Shown piece after piece: positions 17,526 through 26,154 of a stretch of DNA of 35,863 bases. Within the stretch, counting starts at the first letter, position 1. Each line of letters begins with the position of its first letter. The notes beneath the pieces are model-generated. The model was not told where the DNA came from. It worked only from the letters and a program-made list of their open reading frames with translations, and did no database searches. The position numbers and the translations under genes were made by a program. This DNA is from an uncultured Coriobacteriaceae bacterium (GTDB taxonomy: Bacteria; Actinomycetota; Coriobacteriia; Coriobacteriales; Atopobiaceae). The stretch covers positions 1 through 35,863 of the forward strand of contig CADAQM010000021.1 in the NCBI GenBank assembly GCA_902790135.1, written 5' to 3'.

Positions 17526-18821
17526 ATGCTCTACGACAACCTCGCCGTCAATGACCAGGGTCATCTGACCATCGCCGGCATCGACGCCTGCGACCTTGCC
17601 GCAACCTACGGAACGCCGCTCTACGTGCTGGACGAGGATCGCGTCCGCGAGAAGTGCCGCACCTACGTCGAGGCAATGGGCGCCTACTTTGCCGAGGGCT
17701 CCATGCCCCTCTTCGCGAGCAAGACGCTCTCCTTCCGCGGCATCTACCCCGTGGTCCAGAGCGAGGGCATGGGCGCCGACGTCGTCTCTGCGGGCGAGAT
17801 CGCCACGGCCCTCTCCGCGGGCTTCCCCGCCGAGCGCATGTACTTCCATGGCAGCAACAAGACCGATGCCGAGATCGCCTATGGCGTGGAGCAGGGCGTC
17901 GGCCAGTTTGTGGTGGACAACGTCGACGAGCTCGAGACCCTCGCTCGCGAGGCCAAGGCCCACGGCATCACCCAGAAGGTGCTCCTGCGCGTGACCGTCG
18001 GCCTCGACCCGCACACGCTTGCCGCCATCAACACCGGCAAGGTCGACTCGCAGTTTGGCGTGCCCATCGAGACGGGTCAGGCGCTTGCCTTCGTGCGCCA
18101 GGCCATCGCGACCGAGAACATCGAGGTCCTGGGCTACCACAGCCACATCGGCAGCCAGATCTTTGACGCGAGCTCCTTCTGCGACCAAGTGGACCGCCTG
18201 CTCGCCTTTGCCTGCGACGTCCGCGACGAGCTGAGCTTTGTCGCCGGAACCTTCAACCTGGGTGGCGGCTTTGCCGTGCCGTACGTGGAGGACGACCCCA
18301 AGGTGGACATCGCCGCCAACATCGCCGCCATCGCCGAGCACCTCAGCGCCGGCTGCGCGGCGGCGGGCTACCCTGTGCCGCGCATCCTCATGGAGCCCGG
18401 CCGCTCCATCGTGGCGGACTCCGGCGTCACGCTCTACTCAGCCGGCCGCATCAAGACCATCGAGGGATACCGCAGCTACGTGATGGTGGACGGCGGCATG
18501 ACCGACAACCCGCGCTACGCCCTGTACAAGAGCGCCTACACCGTGCTCAACGCCAGCCACGCGGACGCCCCGGCAGACTTCACCTGCACCATCGCTGGCC
18601 GCTGCTGCGAGAGCGGCGACCGCATCGCCGAGGACATCAGCATCGCCAAGCCTGCTCACGGCGACGTCATTGCCGTGCTCTCCACCGGCGCCTACAACTT
18701 TGCCATGTCAAGCAACTACAACCGCGTGCTCAGGCCCGCGCTCGTCATGCTGAGCGGCGGCGAGGCACGTCTCGCGGTGCGTCGCCAGACCATCGACGAC
18801 CTTCTCGCCCTCGAGCTGTAG
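17526..18821 (+). CDS. lysA: Diaminopimelate decarboxylase
   Basis: Decarboxylates meso-DAP to L-lysine, the last step of the pathway. A 431-residue fold-III PLP enzyme. The PLP lysine is Lys66 in LFASKTLSFRG. Other family blocks are GADVVSAGEI, FHGSNKTDAE, GYHSHIGSQI, FNLGGGFAVPY (phosphate binding), EPGRSIVADSG and the active-site CCESGD. ATG 17526 has AAGGAG eight bases before it. It is co-oriented with ddh, likely one operon. Length and motifs are complete. Confidence 0.96.
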   Translation: MLYDNLAVNDQGHLTIAGIDACDLAATYGTPLYVLDEDRVREKCRTYVEAMGAYFAEGSMPLFASKTLSFRGIYPVVQSEGMGADVVSAGEIATALSAGFPAERMYFHGSNKTDAEIAYGVEQGVGQFVVDNVDELETLAREAKAHGITQKVLLRVTVGLDPHTLAAINTGKVDSQFGVPIETGQALAFVRQAIATENIEVLGYHSHIGSQIFDASSFCDQVDRLLAFACDVRDELSFVAGTFNLGGGFAVPYVEDDPKVDIAANIAAIAEHLSAGCAAAGYPVPRILMEPGRSIVADSGVTLYSAGRIKTIEGYRSYVMVDGGMTDNPRYALYKSAYTVLNASHADAPADFTCTIAGRCCESGDRIAEDISIAKPAHGDVIAVLSTGAYNFAMSSNYNRVLRPALVMLSGGEARLAVRRQTIDDLLALEL

Positions 18822-18848
18822 CGCCGGGACCGACCTCGGCCCTCGGAT

Positions 18849-18865
18849 GTCACCTGCCAGTTGAC
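18849..18865 (+). repeat. Short dispersed repeat, copy 2
   Basis: GTCACCTGCCAGTTGAC differs at one base from the repeat at 11158-11174 and is in the same orientation. It lies between lysA and the VWA gene. The TTGACC at its end could also act as a -35 box. Confidence 0.5.
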
Positions 18866-18944
18866 CAAACGCTCCCCTCTCCTCCCTAAACTGCAAGGCA
18901 GCAAACGGAACGGCGGCACGTCCGCCCAGGAGAGGAGAGCAACC

Positions 18945-19604
18945 ATGAAGAAGAACCTGACCGAGCTCGTGTTTGTCGTGGACCGCAGCGGATCGATGTG
19001 CGGCCTCGAGGACGACACCGTGGGCGGGCTCAACGCCACCCTGCAGCGCAACCGCGAGATCGACGGCGAGTGCATCGTGTCAATCGTGCTCTTTGACAAC
19101 AAGAGCACCGTGCTCGTGGACCGCAAGCCCATCGGCGAGGTGAAGAACCTCACTCGCAGGCAGTACCAGCCGGGCGGCTGCACGGCGCTGCTCGACGCCG
19201 TGGGCGACGCGGTGCGCTACATCGACCACGTCCAGCACATCCTGCCCGAGGAGTACCGCGCCGAGCACGTGATGTTCTCCATCATCACCGACGGCATGGA
19301 GAACGCGAGCAGGCATCGCAGCTACGACGAGGTCAAGCGCATGATCGAGGCGCAGCAGGAGAAGGGATGGGAGTTCGTGTTCCTCGGCGCCAACATCGAC
19401 GCCGCCGCGGAGGCCGGACGCATCGGCATCAGGCCCGACCGCGCCAGCCAGTACATGGCCGACGGCATCGGCAACGCCGCTGCCTACGAGGCCATGGCCA
19501 GCGCCCAGACGAGCATGCGCACGCACGGGCACGTCGCCCCCACGTGGGACGCCGCCCCCCGCGCAGACATGGCCAAGCGCGGCGGCTTCTTCCGCCGCCG
19601 CTAG
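18945..19604 (+). CDS. VWA domain protein
   Basis: A 219-residue cytoplasmic protein consisting of one von Willebrand factor A domain. The MIDAS metal site is complete: FVVDRSGSM (DxSxS, near residues 12-16), the Thr in GGCTALLDAVGD and IITDGMENAS. The short tail ends in basic residues (KRGGFFRRR). VWA domains of this kind work with a protein partner, often an AAA ATPase, but none is next to it, so the partner is unknown. The start at 18945 has AGGAGAGGAGAG upstream; an in-frame ATG at 18861 lacks a proper ribosome site. A strong hairpin follows. Confidence 0.86.
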   Translation: MKKNLTELVFVVDRSGSMCGLEDDTVGGLNATLQRNREIDGECIVSIVLFDNKSTVLVDRKPIGEVKNLTRRQYQPGGCTALLDAVGDAVRYIDHVQHILPEEYRAEHVMFSIITDGMENASRHRSYDEVKRMIEAQQEKGWEFVFLGANIDAAAEAGRIGIRPDRASQYMADGIGNAAAYEAMASAQTSMRTHGHVAPTWDAAPRADMAKRGGFFRRR

Positions 19605-19632
19605 GCCAAGGGGCAAAATAGCCCACACACGA

Positions 19633-19666
19633 AGCGGGGGCGATGGTCAAAGCCATCGCCCCCGCT
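19633..19666. terminator. Terminator hairpin between VWA and nox
   Basis: AGCGGGGGCGATGG (19633-19646) pairs perfectly with CCATCGCCCCCGCT (19653-19666), loop TCAAAG. It lies 29 bases past the VWA stop and is in the right place to end both converging transcripts. Confidence 0.8.
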
Positions 19667-19681
19667 GCTCCGCTTAACCAC

Positions 19682-19712
19682 CCGACCAAAAGGAACCGTC
19701 CCCAATGGTCGG
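19682..19712. repeat. REP-like hairpin with GGAACCGTCCCC core
   Basis: CCGACCA (19682-19688) pairs with TGGTCGG (19706-19712) around a loop holding AAAGGAACCGTCCCCAA. This kind of palindrome is frequent beside RAYT-type REP transposases, but no such gene lies here. Confidence 0.4.
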
Positions 19713-19751
19713 CCATCCTCGTCTGTGCAGCGAGGATGTCGTTGGAATGCC

Positions 19752-21095
19752 CTACTCGGCGGTAAGCGCTGCCACCGTGATGTAGTTGTACGGCGCATTG
19801 AAGTGCGGCAGGAAGAAGATGTCGAGCAGCGCCAGCTCGTCGATGGTGACCTGCTTCTCCACAGCGAGGCTGAACATATTGATGTTGCCGCTCATGTCGT
19901 AGGTGGAGGCCAGCTGGGCACCCAGGATGACGCGCGTCTTGGCGTCGTAGACGATCTTGATGGTAGTGTCCGGGTTGTCGTGCTCGATGAACGGGGCCTT
20001 CTGGCAATCGGTGACCGTGGTGGTCTTGACCTCGACGCCCACGCGGGCGGCGGCGCTCTCGGTCAGGCCCGTGGAGACCATCTTGAGATCGAAGATGCAG
20101 ATGCCCGAGGAGCCCTGCACGCCCGGGGTCTCAAGCGGGGTGCCGCAGATGTTGTGGCCGGCCACGATGCCGCTACGCACCGCGTTGCTCGCCAGAGCGA
20201 TGTAGCCCGGCTCGCCGGAGAGGGAGTTGTTGAAGATGGTGGCGCAGTCGCCCACTGCGTACACGTCGGGCAGGCTCGTCTGCTGATGACGGTCGACCAA
20301 GATGGCACCGTTGCGGAAGAGCTCCATGCCGCTGTCGGCCACGAGCGCGTTGTTGGGACGGAAGCCAATGCAGACGCAGACCATGTCGACGTCATAGGCA
20401 CCCTTGTCGGTGACGATCTTGGTCACCTTGCCGTCCTCGCCCTCAAAGTGGTCGACGCCCTCGCCATAGTGCGCCTCGATGCCGTTGGCCTCGAGGTTCT
20501 CGGCCATCATCTGCGAGAACTCGGGATCGAAGTTGTTGGCCATGCACGTGGGGGCCATGTCCACCAGCAGGGTCTTGCGACCGCAGCGTTGGAAGGCCTC
20601 TGCCAGCTCGACGCCGATATAGCCCGCACCGACCACTGCGACGGTCTTGATGTCGGGATTCTTGAGCTTGTCGACGACCTCCTGCGCGTTCTGGAAGAGC
20701 TTGACCTGCTGGATGTTCTCCAGGTCGCCGCCCTCGAAGCGCGGGATGATGGGCAGTGAGCCCGTGGCCAGGACCAGCTTGTCGTAGGACTCGGCGTAGG
20801 CGGTGCCGTCCTTGCCCGTCGCGTAGACGACCTTAGCGTCGAAGTCGATGCGCTCGACGGGCGTCTCCATGTGGATGGTGGCACCCTTGGCCTCGAACTG
20901 CTCCTTGGTCTGGTAGAACAGGCCGTCGGGGCCGCTGATCTGCTTGCCGATCCACAGGGCCATGCCGCAGCCCAGGAAGCTGATGTTGGAGTTGGCGTCA
21001 AAGGCAACGACCTCGTTGCCCTCGTAGTTGTCAAGGATGGTGTTGATGGCAGCGGTACCAGCGTGGTTGGCACCAACGACAACGATCTTGCTCAT
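19752..21095 (-). CDS. nox: FAD-dependent NADH oxidase (H2O-forming) / CoA-disulfide reductase family
   Basis: A 447-residue flavoprotein that removes O2 using NADH, or reduces disulfides in close relatives. [15 protein letters not shown] is the FAD loop. [12 protein letters not shown] carries the redox-active Cys43. [19 protein letters not shown] is the NAD loop, and [11 protein letters not shown] the second FAD block. The single active-site Cys, not a CxxC pair, puts it in the NOX/CoADR group. The start at 21095 has AGGAGAGGGGA upstream; an ATG at 21125 is less likely. In an anaerobe it probably protects against oxygen (inference). Confidence 0.9.
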   Translation of the reverse strand: MSKIVVVGANHAGTAAINTILDNYEGNEVVAFDANSNISFLGCGMALWIGKQISGPDGLFYQTKEQFEAKGATIHMETPVERIDFDAKVVYATGKDGTAYAESYDKLVLATGSLPIIPRFEGGDLENIQQVKLFQNAQEVVDKLKNPDIKTVAVVGAGYIGVELAEAFQRCGRKTLLVDMAPTCMANNFDPEFSQMMAENLEANGIEAHYGEGVDHFEGEDGKVTKIVTDKGAYDVDMVCVCIGFRPNNALVADSGMELFRNGAILVDRHQQTSLPDVYAVGDCATIFNNSLSGEPGYIALASNAVRSGIVAGHNICGTPLETPGVQGSSGICIFDLKMVSTGLTESAAARVGVEVKTTTVTDCQKAPFIEHDNPDTTIKIVYDAKTRVILGAQLASTYDMSGNINMFSLAVEKQVTIDELALLDIFFLPHFNAPYNYITVAALTAE

Positions 21096-21150
21096 AGATA
21101 TCCCCTCTCCTAGGGAGGCGCCCATAGATGTCTCTACTCTAGGAGATGTG

Positions 21151-21192
21151 TGCAGGTGCCAATATATGCCTGTCGGGCAATGGGCACCTGCA
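21151..21192. terminator. Hairpin after ilvN, terminator or REP-like
   Basis: TGCAGGTGCC (21151-21160) pairs with GGCACCTGCA (21183-21192), perfect ten pairs. Inside, TGCC (21167-21170) pairs with GGCA (21176-21179). No U tract follows on the minus strand. It could end the leuA-ilvBN transcript or be one of the REP-type palindromes. Confidence 0.5.
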
Positions 21193-21207
21193 ACCTGTCG
21201 GGGGATG

Positions 21208-21717
21208 CTAGTTTGTCTGCACGTTGCGCAGCACCTGATTGCCGCGCTCTAGGCTGATGATGCCCGTGCGGCAGACCTCGAGGATCTCGTAGTCGCGCAT
21301 GAGGTCGATGAAGTTGTCGATGCGGCGGCTGGTGCCCGCGATGCGGAAGATGATCGACTCGCGCGTGTAGTCCACGATCTTCGCGTGGAAGGCGTCTGCC
21401 GCATCGAGCATGTCGGAGCGTCGGTCGTGGTCGTTGGCCATCTTGATGAGCAGCAGCTCGCAGCTGATGGACTCGTCGGGATTGAACTCCCTGAACTCGA
21501 TGACATCGGGCAGCTTGGCCAGCTGGGCCACCAGCTGCTCGCGCGCGCGGTCGTTCTCAGCCTCGAACTGCACGGTGATGCGGGAGAGGTCCTCGGTCTC
21601 GGTCTCCGAAACCGTGAGACAGGTGATGTTGAACTGCCTGCGCCTGAACATGCTGGTCACGCGGTTGAGCACGCCGTACTCGTTCTTGACCATGATGGCG
21701 ATGCTGTAGATGTTCAT
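21208..21717 (-). CDS. ilvN: Acetolactate synthase small (regulatory) subunit
   Basis: A 169-residue regulatory subunit that binds valine and activates IlvB. The N-terminal ACT domain begins [20 protein letters not shown]; a second C-terminal domain starts near residue 85 (LLLIKMA). Start at 21717 is at the expected position. It follows ilvB with a 48-base gap. The length is normal. Confidence 0.95.
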   Translation of the reverse strand: MNIYSIAIMVKNEYGVLNRVTSMFRRRQFNITCLTVSETETEDLSRITVQFEAENDRAREQLVAQLAKLPDVIEFREFNPDESISCELLLIKMANDHDRRSDMLDAADAFHAKIVDYTRESIIFRIAGTSRRIDNFIDLMRDYEILEVCRTGIISLERGNQVLRNVQTN

Positions 21718-21765
21718 CGGGTGCCTCTCCTATGCAAGACGTCAGTCGCGGGTATCCCCTACAGC

Positions 21766-23457
21766 TTACCCCTGCAGCCGCTTGCGCACGTCGTCCATAT
21801 TCAACACGAGATCGTCCATCGTGCCTCCGGGAGGAAGCATGGGCGTGACGAACTCGTCCTTGTCCACCGGGCACTCGATCAGCGTGGGCACGTCCGAGGC
21901 GAGTGCCTCCTCGAGCGCAACGTCGAGCTCGTCGAGCGACGAGACGTGCACGCCTGCGCCTCCCATCGCACGGACCACGGCCGGGTAGTCCACCTTGCGA
22001 TTGAGCGTGGTGTTGGAGTGGCGCTGCCCATAGAAGAGCGACTGCCACTGACGGACCATGCCGAGCACGCCGTTGTTGAGCAGGACCACCGTCAGCGGTA
22101 TGCCATGGTCGACGGCGGTGACAAACTCCGCCATGTCCATGGCAAAGCTGCCGTCGCCAGTCACGAGAATGACGTGCTTGCCAGTGGCAACCGAGGCCCC
22201 TATGGCGGCACCCATGCCAAAACCCATGGTACCGAGGCCGCCCGAGGACACGAAGGTGCGCGGCTCCGTGAAGTTGAGGTACTGCGCGGCCCACATCTGA
22301 TGCTGGCCGACGTCGGTGACGAGCGGCATGTCCTGCTCGCGGTTGCTATCAATCACCGCCATGATGGCGCGCGGCGTGAGACCCTCGCGAACGTCGTCAA
22401 AGCCCTGCTCACAGGCGCGTAGCTCCGACAGCTTGCGCTTCCAAGCAGGATGTCGACGCTTCTCCACGAGCGGCAGCAGCTCTACGAGCGCCGTCTTGAC
22501 GTCGGAGCGCACATCGACCTGATCGATGAGTGTCTTGTTGAGCTCGGAGCTGTCGATGTCGATGCGTACCACCCTGCCCGACGGCTTGAACTTTCTGCGG
22601 TCGCCAGTGGCACGGTCGTTGAAGCGCGAGCCCAGCGCGATGAGACAGTCGCACTCATCCATGGCCATCGTCGAGGCATAGTGGCCATGCATGCCCTGAA
22701 GGCCCAGGTAGCGAGGATGGGTGGTGGGAACCCCGGATATGCCCATGAGCGACGTTCCGATGGGCGCGTCGATGCGTTCGGCCAGCTCGATGACCTCCTT
22801 GCCTGCACCGGAGGCAATGACGCCACCGCCCACGTAGATGAAGGGACGCCGGGCGGAATTGATTGCCGAGGCTGCAGCCTCGATCACCTCGGGCTTGGGC
22901 ACACGGTGGGGGCGCGGTGCCTCGGGAGCCTTGTGCTCGAAGGCAAAACGCGCCCGCTGCACATCCTGTGGGATGTCCACCAGCACGGGACCGGGGCGTC
23001 CGGAGTTGGCGAGCGCGAAGGCCTCGCGCATCGTGTCCTGCAGGCGGGCAATGTCACGCACGAAGTAGTTGTGCTTGGTGATGGGCAGCGTGACACCCGT
23101 GATGTCAAGCTCCTGGAAGGCATCGGTGCCGATGACGCTGCCGGCGACGTTGCCGGTGATCGCCACCATGGGCACCGAGTCGAGGAAGGCCGTGGCAATA
23201 CCCGTCACCAGATTGGTGGCACCCGGGCCCGACGTCGCGAGCACCACGCCCGTGCGCCCAGTGGCGCGCGCATAGCCGTCAGCCGCGTGGGTGGCATGCT
23301 GCTCGTGGGTGGTGACGATGTGGCGAATCTGGTCGGAGACGTCGTACAGTGCGTCGTAGATGTCGATGACCGTCCCGCCGGGATAGCCAAAGATGGTGTC
23401 CACGCCCTGGTCGACAAGCGTCTGCACCAGTATCTGTGCGCCAGTCAACGTCTGCAT
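21766..23457 (-). CDS. ilvB: Acetolactate synthase large (catalytic) subunit
   Basis: First common enzyme of valine, leucine and isoleucine synthesis: two pyruvates to acetolactate, or pyruvate with 2-oxobutyrate. A 563-residue ThDP enzyme with the catalytic Glu in TTHEQHATHAADGYA, a ThDP-binding GDGSFAMDMAEF...NN motif near residues 445-475, and the FAD-binding region in between. Length is full. ATG 23457 is preceded by GGGAGG. It lies between leuA and ilvN; a hairpin in the leuA-ilvB gap may modulate expression. ilvC, ilvD, leuB and leuCD are absent from the window. Confidence 0.96.
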   Translation of the reverse strand: MQTLTGAQILVQTLVDQGVDTIFGYPGGTVIDIYDALYDVSDQIRHIVTTHEQHATHAADGYARATGRTGVVLATSGPGATNLVTGIATAFLDSVPMVAITGNVAGSVIGTDAFQELDITGVTLPITKHNYFVRDIARLQDTMREAFALANSGRPGPVLVDIPQDVQRARFAFEHKAPEAPRPHRVPKPEVIEAAASAINSARRPFIYVGGGVIASGAGKEVIELAERIDAPIGTSLMGISGVPTTHPRYLGLQGMHGHYASTMAMDECDCLIALGSRFNDRATGDRRKFKPSGRVVRIDIDSSELNKTLIDQVDVRSDVKTALVELLPLVEKRRHPAWKRKLSELRACEQGFDDVREGLTPRAIMAVIDSNREQDMPLVTDVGQHQMWAAQYLNFTEPRTFVSSGGLGTMGFGMGAAIGASVATGKHVILVTGDGSFAMDMAEFVTAVDHGIPLTVVLLNNGVLGMVRQWQSLFYGQRHSNTTLNRKVDYPAVVRAMGGAGVHVSSLDELDVALEEALASDVPTLIECPVDKDEFVTPMLPPGGTMDDLVLNMDDVRKRLQG

Positions 23458-23476
23458 GGACCCTCCCTAGATAGAG

Positions 23477-23507
23477 CACGGGACCGAGGATGCCCCCAGG
23501 TCCCGTG
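23477..23507 (-). promoter_or_regulatory. Hairpin in leuA-ilvB spacer
   Basis: CACGGGACC (23477-23485) pairs with GGTCCCGTG (23499-23507). On the minus strand it is followed by CTCTATCTAG and then the ilvB ribosome site. It is not a clear terminator, but may lower or process read-through from leuA. Confidence 0.45.
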
Positions 23508-23523
23508 AGATTGCGAAACTCGT

Positions 23524-25053
23524 TTAGCCGCGTGCGCGCGAAGCCTCGATCATGCGGTTGACCGCATTGATGTAGGCCTTGGCGGACGAGACGATGATGT
23601 CGTTGTCGGCGCCGCGGCCGTTGTAGACGCGACCGTCCTGCGCCGTGATGCGCACCGTAACCTCGCCGATGGCGTCAATGCCGCGCGTGATGGCCTTGAC
23701 GGCAAACTCCTGCAGGTCGCTCTCGATGCCGACGACCTTGTCGATGGCCTTGTAGGCGGCGTCGACGGGACCGGTACCCGTGGTGCTCACCACGTGAGTC
23801 TCGCCGTTCTCGTCGATGATGGTGGCCACGGCCGTGGGCACCAGCGGGTCGCCGCACTGGATCTGCAGCGCCTTGAGCGTGTAGATGGCGGACACGTCGC
23901 GCTGGAACTCCTGGACGATGGACTCGAGGTCCTCGTCGTAGACCTCCTTCTTCTGGTCCGCGATCTCGAGGAAGCGCTCGTAGATGCCCTCGAACTCCTG
24001 GTCCTCGAAGGTATAGCCCAGCTCCTGCAGGCGATGGCGCAGCGCGGCGTGGCCGGAGCGCGCGGACAGGATGATGTCGGAGCCGGACGCGCCGACCTCG
24101 GCCGGGTCGATGATCTCGTAGGTGGAACGCGACTTGAGCACGCCGTCCTGATGGATGCCGGAGCTGTGGGCAAAGGCATTGGCACCGACGATGGCCTTGT
24201 TGGCCTGCACGCTCATCCCGGTGATGCGGCTCACCAGGCGGCTCGCACGCGTGAGCTCGGAGGTCACGATGTCGGTGTGGGCATCGAGCTCGTCGCCATG
24301 CATGCGGATTGCCATGACGATCTCCTCGAGCGCGGTGTTGCCGGCGCGCTCGCCCAGGCCGTTGATGGTGCACTCGACCTGCGTGGCACCACTGCGCACG
24401 CCCGCCAGGGCGAGGGCGGTGGCCAGACCAAGGTCGTTGTGGGCGTGCACGGCCAGCTTGACGTCGTCGATGCCCTTGACGCACTCGGCCACGGCGGCAA
24501 TCAGCGCGCCGTACTCCTCGGGCAGGCAGAAGCCGGTGGTGTCGGGGATGTTGATGACGGTCGCGCCGGCGTCGACGGCAGCCTGCACCACGCGGACGAG
24601 GAAGTCGGCATCGGCGCGGCCGGCGTCCTCGGCGTAGAACTCGACGTCGTCCACCAGGGACTTGGCATGGGCGACGGCCTTGGTGGTGCACTCGACGACC
24701 TCGTCCTCGCTCATGTGGAGCTTGTCACTCATGTGAGTGGGAGACACGCCGATGCCGGTGATGATGCGCGGACGTGCGGCGGTCTTGAGCGCCTCGGCGG
24801 CGCAGTCGATGTCCTTCTCGATGGCGCGGGAGAAGGCGGCCACGATGGCCTTGTCCCCAGCGATGGAACCCACCTCGGACACGGCACGGAAGTCGTTGGG
24901 GCTCGACACGGGGAAGCCGGCCTCGATGACGTCGACGCCCAGGCGGATGAGCTCACGAGCGACGATCGTCTTCTCCTGAGGGCTCATCGAGCAGCCGGGA
25001 GACTGCTCGCCGTCGCGCAGGGTCGTGTCCAGGATGTCAATCTTACGGGTCAT
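23524..25053 (-). CDS. leuA: 2-Isopropylmalate synthase
   Basis: Condenses 2-oxoisovalerate with acetyl-CoA, the first committed step to leucine. The 509-residue protein starts MTRKIDILDTTLRDGEQSPG (metal-binding DTTLRDGEQ). It has the AVHAHNDLGLA metal histidines, and GERAGNTALEEIVMA. The C-terminal part beyond about residue 390 is the leucine-sensing LeuA dimer domain. ATG 25053 has AGAGAGGAATTCC upstream. It is the first structural gene of leuA-ilvB-ilvN and lies 134 bases after the leader peptide stop, so leucine probably controls it twice: by attenuation and by allosteric feedback. Confidence 0.96.
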   Translation of the reverse strand: MTRKIDILDTTLRDGEQSPGCSMSPQEKTIVARELIRLGVDVIEAGFPVSSPNDFRAVSEVGSIAGDKAIVAAFSRAIEKDIDCAAEALKTAARPRIITGIGVSPTHMSDKLHMSEDEVVECTTKAVAHAKSLVDDVEFYAEDAGRADADFLVRVVQAAVDAGATVINIPDTTGFCLPEEYGALIAAVAECVKGIDDVKLAVHAHNDLGLATALALAGVRSGATQVECTINGLGERAGNTALEEIVMAIRMHGDELDAHTDIVTSELTRASRLVSRITGMSVQANKAIVGANAFAHSSGIHQDGVLKSRSTYEIIDPAEVGASGSDIILSARSGHAALRHRLQELGYTFEDQEFEGIYERFLEIADQKKEVYDEDLESIVQEFQRDVSAIYTLKALQIQCGDPLVPTAVATIIDENGETHVVSTTGTGPVDAAYKAIDKVVGIESDLQEFAVKAITRGIDAIGEVTVRITAQDGRVYNGRGADNDIIVSSAKAYINAVNRMIEASRARG

Positions 25054-25187
25054 GATGGGAATTCCTCTCTATGGGAACGGTGCATGCAATCAAGCGAGCG
25101 CCCGCACAGGGGAGTGTACATCCGCCGGCGGTGCCTATGGGCCAGGCCGCTGCATTAACGCGCGGCAGTTACCTCTCCCAGCTGACC

Positions 25188-25301
25188 CTAGGCCAGGAGG
25201 AGGCTCGTAAGTCGTAGGGGAAGTACGCGAACGTCGCCAGCAAGGGCGCACGCACGGGCGCGCTCGGCAATCAATATGTTCGCAGTCTCAAAAGAGATCA
25301 T
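25188..25301 (-). CDS. Leucine-rich leader peptide of the leuA-ilvBN operon (attenuation peptide)
   Basis: A 37-residue ORF read on the minus strand from ATG 25301 to TAG at 25190-25188. GAGGGGGA stands before it with proper spacing. It starts MISFETANILIAERARACAL and ends VLPLRLTSLLLA, so six of the last eleven residues are Leu, three of them consecutive. Codons are CTT, CTA, CTT, CTC, CTC, CTG; CTA and CTT are rarely used in this high-G+C DNA. Upstream of leuA this pattern fits a leader peptide that makes ribosomes stall when leucyl-tRNA is short. In the following 134 bases, stems can form: CTCCTCC/GGGAGAG, GCCGC/GCGGC and GCGG/CCGC. No U-rich terminator is clear. Confidence 0.72.
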   Translation of the reverse strand: MISFETANILIAERARACALAGDVRVLPLRLTSLLLA

Positions 25302-25510
25302 GATTGGTCCCCCTCGTGCCGCAGATCCTCATGAATGCGGCTCCTAGACTATGCCATAAGAAATCCGCCAAACATGAGCCCTGCGCAGCACATTCGCCGA
25401 ACCGAAACAAAGAATGGCTCTTTTGCGAGATATTTGGGAGCATCCGCCGACCCAGCCTCCCGTGTATGTTGACAAACAGTGACGAAATACGCCCCTCGTT
25501 TAGGTTTTTC

Positions 25511-25516
25511 TATAAT
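25511..25516 (+). promoter_or_regulatory. -10 box of the HTH-cupin gene
   Basis: A perfect TATAAT at 25511-25516, 47 bases before the ATG at 25564. No good -35 is found 16-18 bases upstream (the TTGACA at 25469 is 36 bases away). A regulator may be needed. Confidence 0.55.
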
Positions 25517-25563
25517 CGAACATTGCCCCATGCGGGCCAAACCAACCATCAGAGGAGGCTGCC

Positions 25564-26124
25564 ATGTCCACAGACGAGAAGGAGATGCGCGAGATCGGCG
25601 AGCGTATCCAGGGCCTGCGCGAGGCCTGCGACGTCACCCGCGAGGAGATGGCCGCCGACCTCGAGGTGAGTCTCGAGACGTACACCAAGTGGGAGGAGTC
25701 CGGCGCCGACGTGCCCATCTCGGCCATCTACCACATGGCCCAGCGCTTTGGCGTCGAGTTCACCGAGATTCTCACGGGAACCGCCGCCAAGCTCAACACC
25801 TTCCAGGTCGTGCGCTCCGGCGAGGGACGCGAGGTGGAGCGCTATCCCGGATACCACTTCGAGGACCTCGCGTTCCGTTATCAGAACAAAATCATGCAGC
25901 CGCTCGAGGTGACCATCAACCCCTCCGACGAGCCCGCGAAGCTGGTGCAGCACACCGGCCAGGAGTTCAACCTGGTACTTGAGGGCACGCTCGTCGTGGT
26001 GTGGGGCACTCGTGAGTTCGTGCTCAACCCGGGCGACAGCATCTACTTCAACCCCGCCATTCCGCACGGGCAGCGTTGCGGCGGAGAGGTACCCGCACGG
26101 TTTGTGACCGTCATCGCCGAGTAA
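25564..26124 (+). CDS. XRE-family helix-turn-helix regulator with C-terminal cupin domain
   Basis: A 186-residue protein. Residues 8-65 form an HTH_3 domain (IGERIQGLREACDVTREEMA, ADLEVSLETYTKWEESG). Residues 110-186 form a cupin_2 barrel (HTGQEFNLVLEG, then VLNPGDSIYFNPAIPHGQRC with a PGDSIYFNPxxPH metal/ligand motif). ATG 25564 has AGAGGAGG upstream. The acyl-CoA synthetase gene starts 30 bases after its stop. Such HTH-cupin proteins are often found immediately before AMP-binding acyl-CoA synthetases and probably bind an acyl or acyl-CoA ligand (inference). Confidence 0.88.
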   Translation: MSTDEKEMREIGERIQGLREACDVTREEMAADLEVSLETYTKWEESGADVPISAIYHMAQRFGVEFTEILTGTAAKLNTFQVVRSGEGREVERYPGYHFEDLAFRYQNKIMQPLEVTINPSDEPAKLVQHTGQEFNLVLEGTLVVVWGTREFVLNPGDSIYFNPAIPHGQRCGGEVPARFVTVIAE

Positions 26125-26154
26125 CCTCATCCATCCCAACGCACAGAGGACACC

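Noticed and set aside
25054..25187. T-box leader upstream of leuA
   Set aside because: No AGGGUGGNACCGCG-like T-box sequence was seen; the Leu-rich leader ORF is a better explanation.
25469..25516. TTGACA and TATAAT as one promoter
   Set aside because: Both hexamers are perfect but 36 bases apart, which is far too long for one sigma-70 promoter.
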